Source of the DNA: Arthrobacter sp. TMP15
GTDB taxonomy: Bacteria > Actinomycetota > Actinomycetes > Actinomycetales > Micrococcaceae
DNA length: 64,000 nucleotides
Assembly: GCF_039529835.1 (NCBI RefSeq)
Contig: NZ_CP154262.1
Location: 372,001-436,000 of the forward strand
Direction: 5' to 3'
Shown: positions 1-8,978 of the stretch, in pieces
Layout of the letters: the number at the start of each line of letters is the position of its first letter
How positions within the stretch are numbered: position 1 is the first letter of the stretch
Position numbers and translations under genes: made by a program
The notes under the pieces: generated by a model
What the model was told of the DNA's origin: nothing
What the model saw: only the letters and a program-made list of their open reading frames with translations
Databases searched by the model: none

Positions 1-2004
1 GCCCAGTGCCCGCCCCAAATCCACGGGACGGCCAAGGGAATCGCCCTTCCAGAAGGGCAGCTTGCCCGGTTGGCCAAACGCGGGAGAGACCAACACCCTG
101 TCAAAGGTGATGTCCTCAATTTTCCAGCTCGTGGCGCCCAGAGCAAACACATCCCCCACCCTGGATTCGTACACCATCTCCTCATCCAGTTCGCCCACGC
201 GGCGCCCACCCTTATTGGCGCCACCTGATTCCTCAGAACCAATGATGAACACGCCAAATAGGCCGCGGTCAGGAATGGTACCCCCGGATATTACCGCCAG
301 ACGTTGTGCACCTGGCCGGCCCACAATGGTTCCGGCCGCGCGGTCCCAAATGATGCGCGGGCGTAGCTCAGCAAACTCATCTGAGGGGTAGCGCCCCGCC
401 AACAAGTCCAAGGTGGCCTCAAAAGCCGAACGTGGCAGTGCCAAAAAGGGTGCACTGCGGCGGACCGTCTCAAACCACTCATCCACATCCACAGCTTCCA
501 GCGCGGTAGCGGCCACAGTTTGTTGGGCCAGAATGTCCAGCGGGTTGGCCGGGATGGACAGTGGCTCAATTTTGTTAGCCAGCATCCGTTCCACTGTCAC
601 GGCGGAGTGCAGCAGATCGGCGCGGTGTTTAGGGAACAGCAACCCCTGCGATATTTCTCCCACCTGGTGCCCGGCACGGCCCACTCGTTGGAGTCCATTA
701 GCCACAGATGGCGGTGACTCCACCTGAATCACCAAGTCCACGGCACCCATATCGATGCCCAATTCCAGACTTGATGTGGCCACCACGGCGCGCAGCCGCC
801 CAGATTTAAGATCATCCTCGATCAGCGCCCGTTGCTCTTTGGACACCGAACCGTGGTGCGCCTTAGCCAGCACCAGCGGCGCCCCCGCCACGGCTCCGGC
901 CTGCGCCATCATCTCGGCGGGGAGCCTTGCCGGGGACTCCGCTTTCCGCCAGGCGTGCGCTGAGGAGGGTTCGACGTCGGACACCTCACCGTCCGCCGTC
1001 TGCGCAACTTTCAGTGCGGCGGCAGCGTCGAGGGCCGCCAGTTCTGATCGTTCGGCGTATATCTCGTTGAGACGGCCCGTGAGCCGCTCAGCTAATCGGC
1101 GGGAGTTGGCGAAGATTATGGTGGACTTCTTCGCCAACACGGCGTCCACGATCTTTTCCTCAACATGGGGCCAAATCGAGGCGTTGGGTGCCAGACCGGA
1201 GGCAGGGCCAAGCTCGTTGGCGGAGGCCAGTGCGGGAAGTTCGGTCATGTCCGCGACCGGCACGGTCACAGTAAGATCCCAGTTTTTGGTGCTGGGCGGA
1301 GCCACTATTTCAACCGGGGCATTGCCGCCCAGGAAACGGGCCACCGTTGAATGCGGCTCAACTGTTGCTGACAGACCAATGCGTTGAGCGGGGGTTTTCA
1401 ATAGCGCATCAAGACGTTCCAGGGAGAGCGCCAAATGCGCTCCACGTTTGGTTCCAGCCACCGCATGGACCTCGTCAATGATGACTGTGTGCACATCCGT
1501 GAGAGATTCTCGCGCCTTGGAGGTCAGCATCAGATACAGGGATTCCGGGGTGGTGATCAAGATATCTGGTGGATGGCTGAGCAGGCGGCGCCGTTCATTG
1601 GTGGGGGTATCTCCGGAACGCACACCCACGCTGACCTGCGGGGTCGCCAGACCGAGCTGGGCAGCTGTTTGTGTGATGCCGATCAAGGGTGCCCGGAGGT
1701 TTCGTTCCACGTCCACACCCAGAGCCTTGAGCGGGGAAATGTAAAGCACCCGGGTGCCTACTTTTTTACTTGTATTTTTTTCGGCGCCGGCCGCTGTTGA
1801 AGTTTCCTGTGGGGGATCTGTTTTTGCGATGAGCCCATCGAGTGCCCAGAGGAAGGCGGCCAGTGTTTTTCCGGAACCTGTGGGTGCAACCACCAAGGAG
1901 TGGGCTCCGCCAGCAATCGCGGCCCAAGCACCCACTTGAGACGGCGTGGGGGAACCAAACGCGCCAAGGAACCACTCGCGGGTGGGGGCGGCGAATTGTT
2001 TCAT
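1..2004 (-). CDS. lhr: Lhr-type DEAD/DEAH-box helicase (partial, C-terminus off the left edge)
   Basis: ATP-dependent helicase of the Lhr family; only the first 668 codons lie in the window. Family knowledge: Lhr is a 3'-5' ssDNA translocase that unwinds RNA:DNA hybrids and is linked to DNA-damage responses in actinobacteria. Seen on translating the minus strand: Walker A PTGSGKT at residues 41-47, a DEVH box within VIIDEVHAVAG, a SAT motif within IGLSATVEP and motif VI QRVGRAGH. Both RecA lobes are therefore present, followed by the beginning of the winged-helix part. Actinobacterial Lhr proteins are usually about 1500 residues or more, so over half is missing. The ATG at 2002-2004 is the first plausible start; no strong ribosome site decides it. 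The frame is open to the window edge. Confidence 0.9.
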   Translation of the reverse strand, partial: MKQFAAPTREWFLGAFGSPTPSQVGAWAAIAGGAHSLVVAPTGSGKTLAAFLWALDGLIAKTDPPQETSTAAGAEKNTSKKVGTRVLYISPLKALGVDVERNLRAPLIGITQTAAQLGLATPQVSVGVRSGDTPTNERRRLLSHPPDILITTPESLYLMLTSKARESLTDVHTVIIDEVHAVAGTKRGAHLALSLERLDALLKTPAQRIGLSATVEPHSTVARFLGGNAPVEIVAPPSTKNWDLTVTVPVADMTELPALASANELGPASGLAPNASIWPHVEEKIVDAVLAKKSTIIFANSRRLAERLTGRLNEIYAERSELAALDAAAALKVAQTADGEVSDVEPSSAHAWRKAESPARLPAEMMAQAGAVAGAPLVLAKAHHGSVSKEQRALIEDDLKSGRLRAVVATSSLELGIDMGAVDLVIQVESPPSVANGLQRVGRAGHQVGEISQGLLFPKHRADLLHSAVTVERMLANKIEPLSIPANPLDILAQQTVAATALEAVDVDEWFETVRRSAPFLALPRSAFEATLDLLAGRYPSDEFAELRPRIIWDRAAGTIVGRPGAQRLAVISGGTIPDRGLFGVFIIGSEESGGANKGGRRVGELDEEMVYESRVGDVFALGATSWKIEDITFDRVLVSPAFGQPGKLPFWKGDSLGRPVDLGRALG

Positions 2005-2144
2005 GGCAGCTGCTGGCGTTGTTCCTTGCACGGCTCCATCATGCCGTATCCCACTGACATTATGGCGAAGTGGTGAGGGCGACACCGTTTCCAATGCGTC
2101 AGTGTCAGCATCAGGCGGTAATCTATCGGTAGGAGCGGCAAGGG

Positions 2145-2792
2145 TTGTCGAGGCCTATCCGGAAAAGAACACATGGCCGGAGGGTTCTCCTGAAACATGG
2201 GATCGTTTGGGGGCCGGGGGTAGTGCAGACACGGCACATCGGGAATAACTGGGCGCCACTGCTTGGTTTGGCATTCGTCTTCTTAGCAGGTGGTGCCATC
2301 AGCATGGTGGCCGAACGCGGCAATGGTGCAGATGCGCGCTTTTTCGTCGTGGCATTCCTGGTTATCGGCGGGTTAAGTGCCCTCTGGTTGTGGCGAAACC
2401 CCTCGTGGTGGCTTGCCCCACGAAACCACTACTTTTATCTGGCCGGTGGCACAGGCGCAGGTATCCTTCTCAGTGCTCTCATACCGTTCCTCAACGGCGC
2501 CGGACCGTGGCTGGTGGTAGGAGCTGCTCTCATTGTGTACGGCAAATTTGAGCGGCTGCGTCTACTTGTGACCGTTGGTGCCGCGGTGACCCTGGCCGGA
2601 TTTCTGACAGCAGTGATTCACGCCGACGTGTGGGGTGGGGCCATGCACCTGTTGACCACCGGGGTGCTGGTGCTCGCCGCCAACAGGTTACATGTGCTCC
2701 GTCACGGCCAGCGGCGACAGGCCCAAGATAGCGACCCCGGGTTCATCGGATCCTTTGAAGAGTTTGACCGCGACGAGGCGCTCAAGCCTTAA
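2145..2792 (+). CDS. Conserved hypothetical multi-pass membrane protein
   Basis: I do not recognise a named family. The protein (215 residues from a TTG at 2145) has about six hydrophobic stretches, beginning with NNWAPLLGLAFVFLAGG and including VVAFLVIGGLSALWLW and GPWLVVGAALIVYG, and an Asp/Glu-rich cytoplasmic-looking tail ending DRDEALKP. The TTG has an AGGAG nine bases upstream. A GTG at 2223, which removes an Arg-rich N-terminus, is the main alternative start and would give 189 residues. It diverges from lhr with about 140 bases between the starts and ends 35 bases before the convergent DUF4232 lipoprotein. The reading frame is well supported; function unknown. Confidence 0.65.
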   Translation: MSRPIRKRTHGRRVLLKHGIVWGPGVVQTRHIGNNWAPLLGLAFVFLAGGAISMVAERGNGADARFFVVAFLVIGGLSALWLWRNPSWWLAPRNHYFYLAGGTGAGILLSALIPFLNGAGPWLVVGAALIVYGKFERLRLLVTVGAAVTLAGFLTAVIHADVWGGAMHLLTTGVLVLAANRLHVLRHGQRRQAQDSDPGFIGSFEEFDRDEALKP

Positions 2793-2827
2793 CACGCCAG
2801 CCCCAATAGTGAGCCTGTGTCTGCTAC

Positions 2828-3499
2828 CTAGGGCTGGAACGCCCCAATTCTCAGGAGCTTGATGCCTGCATTGGTGCAGGCTGTCAATGGGTGTGGGATC
2901 TCTAAACTATCCGTGGCGCTGGGTGGGTAGACAAGAATTGCCTCAGCCTGCACCCTCTGACAATTTTGATAGTTGCCTGCCTGCGTATAGCGCAGCACCG
3001 CGGCTGAACTTTGTCCCGGTGCCAAGGTGATGGGACCGTTGGAGGGGGCCGCCGGATCACGCTCCGCAGGAGCCCCGATGTAGTCTATGGTGCCCGCCGG
3101 GACCATGGAGACCCCCGGGTAGCCATCGAGGATACAGCTTGTCTTGGAGCTGTTTGTCACTATCAGCTTCATGAAAATACTGCCTGCCGCCCCGCCGCCG
3201 GAATCATCCAGCGCACCTTTCAAGGATGCGGCTGTGCACAGGGCCGGAGCCTTGGCCGGTTGGGTCGGGGCCGCTGACGTTGGGGTTGGCAGTGCGCTAG
3301 GCGTGGTCACAGCCGATGTTGGGCTCTGCGGGGACGAAGAGGACGAAGGGGCCGTGGTGCTGCTGGCGCCAGCGGTGGGCGCCGTGGACTCCTGCGGGGA
3401 ACATGCGGCCAACGATGCTCCCAGACCTACGATGGCCGCCAGTGCGAACATCTGTCCAAGGCGGGGTAGTTTGGCCGGGGTTCGCTGCGCAGTATTCAT
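2828..3499 (-). CDS. DUF4232-type secreted lipoprotein
   Basis: Exported lipoprotein of 223 residues. A basic N-terminus and hydrophobic core end in a lipobox LAAC with the acylated cysteine at residue 33. A Ser/Thr/Pro/Ala-rich linker (about 35-85) is followed by a compact C-terminal domain with spaced cysteines (ALCTAASL, SCILDGYPGVSM, YQNCQRV, LTACTNAG), the pattern of DUF4232 proteins of actinobacteria. Family function is unknown; such proteins are surface lipoproteins, sometimes encoded near two-component systems or peptidoglycan genes. The ATG at 3497-3499 is well placed before the signal peptide. It stands alone between the convergent membrane protein and the YcnI operon, which reads the same way but is separated by about 210 bases containing a hairpin. 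Confidence 0.8.
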   Translation of the reverse strand: MNTAQRTPAKLPRLGQMFALAAIVGLGASLAACSPQESTAPTAGASSTTAPSSSSSPQSPTSAVTTPSALPTPTSAAPTQPAKAPALCTAASLKGALDDSGGGAAGSIFMKLIVTNSSKTSCILDGYPGVSMVPAGTIDYIGAPAERDPAAPSNGPITLAPGQSSAAVLRYTQAGNYQNCQRVQAEAILVYPPSATDSLEIPHPLTACTNAGIKLLRIGAFQP

Positions 3500-3593
3500 G
3501 AGTCCACTTTTACGCCCATTGTTTCCTGAGTCAACTAACCCCGCCGTCAGAACTCCCCCAACCTCAACGCTCGCTCACTACACGCTGTGTTTT

Positions 3594-3647
3594 CGGCAAC
3601 GCTCCTTCAGCAGCAGCAGCAGCAGCAGCAGTGAGGGAGCGTTGCCG
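3594..3647. repeat. Hairpin with a (CAG)8 microsatellite in its loop
   Basis: Arms CGGCAACGCTCC and GGAGCGTTGCCG, extended by TTCA/TGAG, enclose eight perfect CAG units at 3608-3631. It lies between the end of ycnI and the start of the DUF4232 gene, both leftward. It may work as a terminator of the copper-type operon, though no long T-run follows on the minus strand. The region just left of it (3566-3590) contains a motif resembling the tandem hairpin units at 36812-36871. Confidence 0.8.
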
Positions 3648-3710
3648 GTTCAAAGCACGCTAAAAGCTAAGCGGCCCGCAGGCCCGCGGGCCCGCACGCT
3701 CAGGAAACGG

Positions 3711-4406
3711 TTATGCCTTGCGGGTGGTGCGCAGGAATGCCAAGCCACCCAAAATCAACCCAGCCAGGCCGGCGCCCAAGCCTAGCCATGCCGGCCAGGA
3801 AGATCCGGCGTCGTTCGCTTCAGTCACCTGTGCCGCATCAGCCTGGACGCCGTGCCCATCGCCCGCAACAGCTGCCGTAACGGTCACTTCCGGGGCAGGG
3901 GAATCCACGGAGTCATGATCGGCGCCCGCTGCAGGAATTTCCTTCCAGTCGGTCTGCCCTTTCTCGCACTTCTGCAGGGTGGGGAAATGCAGAGTGGTTC
4001 CAACGGTTTCGGGCAATTTTAGGGACAGCGTGAAGGTGTCGCGCTCGTGGTCTATCAACGGGGTCTTGGCCGTGTAGGTGATGGACCCGGTGCGCTCGCT
4101 GACCTTGCTGCCATTGGGCAACGTGATCGGGGTGTCCAACTTTTGCATGGATTTACTGATGGTCCAGTTGGGGTTCACGGTGGGGGTGGCATCGGTGAGC
4201 TCCTCCGGCAGGCTGATGGTGATTGCCGTGGTGGGTGAGCCGTCGCAACCGTGGCCTACAGCGAAAGTGACCAGCGAGTATGCCCCGGCCGCTGTCTCGG
4301 AGGGGGTGGCGGAGACGTGCGCGGACGCGGCACCCAAGCCGAGCATCATCATTCCGGCGGTGGCGCCTAGGGCAACGGTGGACTTGAGGGTACGGGAAAA
4401 ACGCAT
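3711..4406 (-). CDS. ycnI: YcnI-family (DUF1775) exported copper-binding protein
   Basis: Membrane-anchored extracytoplasmic protein of 231 residues. Seen: a signal peptide ending GLGAASA so that the mature protein begins with His30 (HVSATPSE), an all-beta DUF1775 domain to about residue 155, an Ala/Asp/His-containing linker, one C-terminal membrane segment (WLGLGAGLAGLILGGLAFL) and a basic tail. Family knowledge: in B. subtilis YcnI an N-terminal histidine of the mature protein binds Cu(II), and the gene goes with copper homeostasis genes. It is the last gene of the leftward unit RR-HK-membrane protein-YcnI, 33 bases after the preceding stop, so copper sensing by that two-component system is a reasonable inference. 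Confidence 0.88.
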   Translation of the reverse strand: MRFSRTLKSTVALGATAGMMMLGLGAASAHVSATPSETAAGAYSLVTFAVGHGCDGSPTTAITISLPEELTDATPTVNPNWTISKSMQKLDTPITLPNGSKVSERTGSITYTAKTPLIDHERDTFTLSLKLPETVGTTLHFPTLQKCEKGQTDWKEIPAAGADHDSVDSPAPEVTVTAAVAGDGHGVQADAAQVTEANDAGSSWPAWLGLGAGLAGLILGGLAFLRTTRKA

Positions 4407-4439
4407 GGTGAAACCTTTCGAACGCGCAGAAGCGCAAAT

Positions 4440-5141
4440 TTACGGGAGATGGCCACCCCGCAATGAACTCGAAGGGTGGGAAGCGAAAAGTGCCACGGAC
4501 GCAGGCGGGCCGCGTTGCGTATCAGGGGGAACGTTTCGCCAGGGAAGGCGCGGCAGCATGCGCGGGACAATAGTTGGGCGCGCAGTCTGTACGGGTAAAT
4601 CCAGGACGACGTCGGCACGCCGGTACAGCGGTCGCAACCAGTTTGCGAGGGACCAAAGGACGGTCTCGCCGTAGGCAAGAATGAGGGCAGCAGCCAGTGT
4701 TGCGCCAACGTGTGCGGCCAGCATCCAGCCGGACATGTCCCCTGCATGGCCGATCTGCTCGAGGCCAGGGGGGCTCAGCGGTGGCGCCTGTGGCATCATG
4801 GCAGCCGCGTGCTCCTGCGCAGACATTCCATGGTGGCTCATGGCGTGCGACTCAGCTGAGCCACTTCCGGCAGCGGTGCCCGGCTTGAAGCTGTGGGAAA
4901 GTGTTTCAAACCCCTGGTGCAAGACAATTTGGCTACTGGCCAGCAAAGCAATCATGGCAAGGGGCGTTAGTCGAAATTTAGTGGCCACAGTTGAGCAGAG
5001 GATATGCAGGGCCAAAATAGCGGCCAAGATCGCCGGCCCTGGCAGTGCGCCCCCGCCTACGATGTGTGCGCCGGCAGCTAACCCGAACACGGTGGCACCC
5101 ACCACAGTGGTTCGGAGCAGTCTGAAAGGAGAGTGCCTCAC
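4440..5141 (-). CDS. His/Met-rich membrane protein of the ycnI operon
   Basis: Unnamed integral membrane protein of 233 residues starting at GTG (5139-5141) with AAGGAG just upstream. Hydrophobic segments: VVGATVFGLAAGAHIVGGG, ILAAILALHILCSTVA, LAMIALLASSQIVLHQG and, after a loop, MLAAHVGATLAAALILAYGE. The loop (about residues 95-130) is rich in His and Met (SHAMSHHGMSAQEHAAAMM), the kind of side chains that bind Cu(I)/Cu(II). A long soluble C-terminal tail rich in Pro and Arg follows. It lies between the histidine kinase (28 bases) and ycnI (33 bases), so it is probably co-transcribed with both. A metal-related role is inferred from composition and neighbours; I cannot assign a family. Confidence 0.75.
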   Translation of the reverse strand: MRHSPFRLLRTTVVGATVFGLAAGAHIVGGGALPGPAILAAILALHILCSTVATKFRLTPLAMIALLASSQIVLHQGFETLSHSFKPGTAAGSGSAESHAMSHHGMSAQEHAAAMMPQAPPLSPPGLEQIGHAGDMSGWMLAAHVGATLAAALILAYGETVLWSLANWLRPLYRRADVVLDLPVQTARPTIVPRMLPRLPWRNVPPDTQRGPPASVALFASHPSSSLRGGHLP

Positions 5142-5168
5142 ACTGCTCCTTTCGATTGGCTAACTGTC

Positions 5169-6710
5169 CTAGCTTATAGAAGAAAAGCTTTGATTGACCA
5201 CCGGAGGCGTGAGCGGTGGGAGCCGCACAGTAAATACTGTGTTTTTTGGGACGCTGGAAACCTCCACTGTCCCGCGGTGAGCGCGCAAAATGGCCTGCAC
5301 AATACTTAAACCCAACCCGGTGCTGCCTGTTGTGCCTGTGCGTGCCTTGTCAGCCCGCGAAAACCTGTCAAAGATGATTTTTTGAAATGCCGGATCGATG
5401 CCGGGGCCGTTATCACTGACCTCTAGCAGGGCATAGCCGTGCGGATCGCGGGACAGAGAGGTGTGAACCGCCGTTCCTGGCGGAGTATGTTTGGCGGCGT
5501 TGGAGAGCAGATTCAGCAGGACCTGGCGCAGTTCGGTGTCCCCGCCCATGACTTCCATCGGCTCATTGGGCACGGCGATGCTCCAGTGGTGGCTGGGGGT
5601 GGAGACTTGAACGTCACGCACGGCCTCCATGACAAGGGGGCTCAAATTGACAGTGGTGGGGACGCCCATGGTTTTTGTGGAGGTGTCCATACCGTTGGTT
5701 GACTGTTGCGCCTCATCCAGCCGGGCAAGCGTTAGCAGGTCCTCCACGAGACGGCTCATTCGCACCGATTGGTCCTGCACCCGGCCCAACGCTGTTTGTC
5801 CCTCCGCACTGAGGGGTTCGGTCATTGACAATAGCTCCGCATAGCCGCGGATTGCTGTCAACGGTGTGCGTAATTCATGGCTGGCATCAGCCACAAATCT
5901 CCGGAGTTTCGTTTCACTGCGCTGCCGTGCTTCCAGGGCGTTGGATACATTCTCAAGCATGGCGTTAAACGCATTTCCCACATTGCCCACTTCAGTGCCG
6001 GGGTGGGCAGCCGTATCGGGAACCCTAGGGCCCAAGGCAACCTCTCCGGCGTCGAGCCTTAGCGTTGAAATTTTCGTGGCAGTTTCCGAAAGCTGACCCA
6101 GTGGGCGCATGTTGCGGCGGATGATGACGGTTCCAGCCCACCCCAGCGCCATGAGCCCGGCCACGGAGACAAGCACAATCGAGAGCACCAGCGTGGAGAG
6201 GGTTTGCTCGGTGGCGGCCAGAGGCAGGCCCGTGATGAGGATGTCGCCATTGGGGATTGCCTGGGCTTGCAGCCGGTATTCCCCGATGGACAGGGTGCGG
6301 CTGCTGAAATCGCCGTTGGTTGAGAGCTCGGCGAGAATGTTGGCGTCGGCATTTGTCAGCTGCTGCCGCGTGCCTGAGCTGGAGAGAATTCCGGCATAAT
6401 GTACGACGCCGTTGCTCAAGACCGCGCTCACCTGACCGGCGCTGGTGGCACGGGCATTCAGCGGATCAGGCAGTGCCCCGCTGGTGCTTGAGCTTGTGTA
6501 AAAGGCGGTTGTGCGGACGGCCGCCTGCGTCAGGGTGGAGTCCAACTGGCTGTTTACTGTCATGCTCAGGGCTGCATAACTGACCATGCCAACCAGAACA
6601 CAAATGACAGTCAGCAGTCCCATCATGACAGCCACTAGACGGGTACTTAGGCGCCAGGAGGCAGGCTGGAGGAGCCTTTTGGCCTTGGTAGGTGCGTTTC
6701 CTAGGGACAT
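5169..6710 (-). CDS. Two-component sensor histidine kinase
   Basis: Membrane sensor kinase of 513 residues. Layout: cytoplasmic N-terminus, first membrane segment about 24-48, an extracytoplasmic sensor of roughly 120 residues, second membrane segment about 172-196, HAMP region, dimerisation/phosphoacceptor helix with His278 in DASHELRTPL, then the ATPase domain with N box NLLSNAAKHTPPG, G1 box DNGPGID and G2 box TGLGLSI. All catalytic motifs are intact. The start overlaps the end of the response regulator by 10 bases, so translation is coupled. Downstream are the His/Met-rich membrane protein and ycnI, which suggests copper or redox stress at the envelope as the signal (inference). Confidence 0.93.
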   Translation of the reverse strand: MSLGNAPTKAKRLLQPASWRLSTRLVAVMMGLLTVICVLVGMVSYAALSMTVNSQLDSTLTQAAVRTTAFYTSSSTSGALPDPLNARATSAGQVSAVLSNGVVHYAGILSSSGTRQQLTNADANILAELSTNGDFSSRTLSIGEYRLQAQAIPNGDILITGLPLAATEQTLSTLVLSIVLVSVAGLMALGWAGTVIIRRNMRPLGQLSETATKISTLRLDAGEVALGPRVPDTAAHPGTEVGNVGNAFNAMLENVSNALEARQRSETKLRRFVADASHELRTPLTAIRGYAELLSMTEPLSAEGQTALGRVQDQSVRMSRLVEDLLTLARLDEAQQSTNGMDTSTKTMGVPTTVNLSPLVMEAVRDVQVSTPSHHWSIAVPNEPMEVMGGDTELRQVLLNLLSNAAKHTPPGTAVHTSLSRDPHGYALLEVSDNGPGIDPAFQKIIFDRFSRADKARTGTTGSTGLGLSIVQAILRAHRGTVEVSSVPKNTVFTVRLPPLTPPVVNQSFSSIS

Positions 6711-7426
6711 GGCTTGATCACATAACCGGAACCCCTGACGGTGTGGATCATGGGTTCGTGATTGACGTCGATCTTCTTGCGCAGGTAGGAAATATAAAGC
6801 TCAACAATGTTGCTTTGGCCGCCAAAATCGTAGTTCCACACGCGGTCAAGGATGCGTGCCTTACTTAGAACATGGCGTGGGTTTTCCATCAGGAACTTCA
6901 GCAGCTCAAATTCGGTGGTTGTCACGGCGATGTCCACGCCGGCACGTTGCACGGCCTTGGTGTCCTTATTAAGGGTCAAGTCACCCACCGTCAATAGTGC
7001 GAATTGCGGGGCTGTGATGCCGGATCGTTGGACAATCCTGTGTAGCCGGAGAAGCACTTCTTTCATGCTGAAGGGCTTGCTGACATAGTCGTCGCCACCG
7101 GCCGCCAGACCGGTCAATTTATCGGCAACTCCGTCTTTTGCGGTCAGGAAAAGTGCCGGTATCTCGGGGTAGATGGTGCGAATTCTTTTCAGCAGTTCAA
7201 CCCCATCCATGCCAGGCATCATGACATCAAGAACCAGCACGTCGGGAAAAAATTCGCGGGCAATCTTCAGCGCCTCAAAGCCGTCGTGTGCCGTGGCCAC
7301 GTCCCAGCCCGTGATTTCCAGACCGCGGCGCATGAGGTCGGCCAGCTCGGGTTCGTCATCTACAACGAGGGCACGGATAGGTTCGCCATCGGCCCGGATG
7401 AGCTTGGGCGGAGTTGAAAGTTCCAT
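6701..7426 (-). CDS. OmpR/PhoB-family response regulator
   Basis: DNA-binding partner of the adjacent kinase, 241 residues. Receiver domain about residues 18-130 with acidic pocket DDE (23-25), phosphoacceptor Asp67 in VLVLDVMMPG, conserved Thr and Lys (LTAKD, SKPF); winged-helix effector domain about 150-238 (TTTEFELLKFLMENP, VELYISYLRKKI, GSGYVIKP). I take the ATG at 7426 because AGAGGAT lies eight bases upstream; the in-frame GTG at 7444 is six codons earlier and has no ribosome site. First gene of the presumed operon with the kinase, the His/Met-rich membrane protein and ycnI. Confidence 0.93.
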   Translation of the reverse strand: MELSTPPKLIRADGEPIRALVVDDEPELADLMRRGLEITGWDVATAHDGFEALKIAREFFPDVLVLDVMMPGMDGVELLKRIRTIYPEIPALFLTAKDGVADKLTGLAAGGDDYVSKPFSMKEVLLRLHRIVQRSGITAPQFALLTVGDLTLNKDTKAVQRAGVDIAVTTTEFELLKFLMENPRHVLSKARILDRVWNYDFGGQSNIVELYISYLRKKIDVNHEPMIHTVRGSGYVIKPCP

Positions 7427-7590
7427 GACCCTATCCTCTGGCACGCAACCCGATGTTCACTGGGTGGTACCCGAGTGTTCCCTGTATTGCTGGTCTGTTT
7501 CTCCTTGGCGGGTTGGAAATAGGAGCGCCGCAGTGCCGCTCCTACGCCAATGACGGGTTAGCGGCCAATGACCCTGTCCTCAGGCAAAAC

Positions 7591-7631
7591 AAAACCCCTG
7601 CTGCTCTTATAAAAAGGGAAGCAGGGGTTTT
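7591..7631. terminator. Bidirectional terminator next to tRNA-Ser(CGA)
   Basis: Stem AAAACCCCTGCT / AGCAGGGGTTTT around a 17-base loop, with T-rich flanks on both strands. It lies seven bases beyond the CCA end of the leftward tRNA-Ser gene and would end that transcript. Confidence 0.85.
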
Positions 7632-7637
7632 GCCAAA

Positions 7638-7727
7638 TGGCGGTGACGGTGGGATTTGAACCCACGTTAGGCTCTCACCTAAACAACATTTCGAGTGTTG
7701 CACCTTCGGCCGCTCGGACACGTCACC
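7638..7727 (-). tRNA. tRNA-Ser(CGA)
   Basis: Complete class II tRNA. Acceptor stem GGTGACG / CGTCACC with discriminator G and an encoded CCA end, anticodon stem CAACA / TGTTG around loop CTCGAAA giving anticodon CGA (decodes UCG), long variable arm, and T arm containing GGTTCAAATCC. It is followed by a strong terminator. It is the only one of the four tRNA genes in the window with CCA encoded. Confidence 0.97.
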
Positions 7728-7790
7728 AACGCGTCAACCTTACCGGCACATGGCCCAACAACAAAAATGGAACTGCCGGTGTGGGTGCAC

Positions 7791-8978
7791 ATGGTGCAAG
7801 ATGGGCCTATGGACAGTGCAGCGCTGGGTGCCTGGAGCTGGCGCAAACTAAGGCCTCGACGGTTCACTTGCAGGAAGTAGTCCCGCGACGGTTCTTACAC
7901 ACGCAGGGTGGGCCCGGTCCGTGGGCGGGGCCAATCCCTACCTGAGCCTGTTCGCCCGCGCGGGCATCCGCCGCGAACAGGTGGATGCAGACGTCGCTGC
8001 CTTGAACATTCTTGAACTTCCCCCAGCGCGCGGCTGTACCTATGTACTGGGTGCGCAGGACTTTGCCTGGGCGTTGACGCTGGGCCAAGGGGCAGCAGAG
8101 GCGACGCTGAAGGTCTTGGACAAGCTCGCCGTCGCACGCGCGGAAGTCCACGCGCTGGAGAGGCAAACCCTCCGGTTGCTACAGAACGCCGGTGGTCCGC
8201 TGGAGCCCCAGCAACTCAAAGCGCAGCTCGGCGAAGCCGTGCGTAATTTGGGTGAACAGGGTAAGAAGAAGGGCGTCTCAACAACGCTGCCCACAGTGCT
8301 GGGACTGTTACAGGCTGACGGTCGAATCCGCCGGGTCCCTGTCAACGGGCGGCTTGACCAACAGCGCTATGCCTACGCAGGACTCCCCGGAACAAGTCCG
8401 GGCCAAGCTGCTGAAAAAATATCTGGGCTGGACCGGTGGGGCAACTTTGAAGCAGACCCAGTGGTTCACGGGCTTCACCGTTGCCCAGACTAAGGTTGCG
8501 CTCGCAGACGCCGGCGCTGAGGAAGCACATGGTCTGTGGATGGTGGCCGAAGATGTTGACGCCGCAGCTGATTTGCCGGTCCCGAAGCAGGAACAAATCC
8601 AGCTGCTGGCAGGGACCGAGGAATTGTTCCTGCTGCGCCGCAACGCAGCGGATAATTTTGCCCAAGAAGATCGCGGACTGAAACCGCTCCGCGCAACACT
8701 GGCCCTCCAAGCAGACCTAACCGATCATCCGATTGTGGACCGAGGGCGAATCATTGGTCTATGGCAGTATGATCCGGGCAAGGTATGATCCAGGCACGGA
8801 ACGCATTGAGCACTGGCTCTTTGGCGCCCCTATACAAGTGGTACTGCGAAGAATCCAAGAGGTTGAGGCGTTCATTCGCGAAGATCTGGGCGATTTCCGT
8901 TCCTTCAGCCTCGACTCGCCCACCAGCAGACAAAAGCGGATTGACGCGCTCAACGCCGCGGAAGAGGGGTCCTCATGA
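7791..8978 (+). pseudogene. Frameshifted winged-helix DNA-binding protein (HTH_42 / AlkZ-like)
   Basis: A broken gene that would encode about 390 residues. Pieces in order: MDSAALGAWSWRK (frame of ATG 7809), a shift near 7848, GSLAGSSPATVLTHAGWARS through RYAYAGLP (frame of 7921), a shift near 8380-8400, then RAKLLKKYLGWTGGATLK through RGRIIGLWQYDPG (frame of 8192), and a last shift at a 16-base tandem duplication (8767-8782 and 8783-8798), after which RYDPGTERIEHWLFG continues to the stop at 8976-8978. The order and style match the winged-helix family related to DNA glycosylase AlkZ/YcaQ. Three independent shifts argue for true decay over one sequencing error. The ORF fragments should not be annotated as separate genes. 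Confidence 0.8.
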
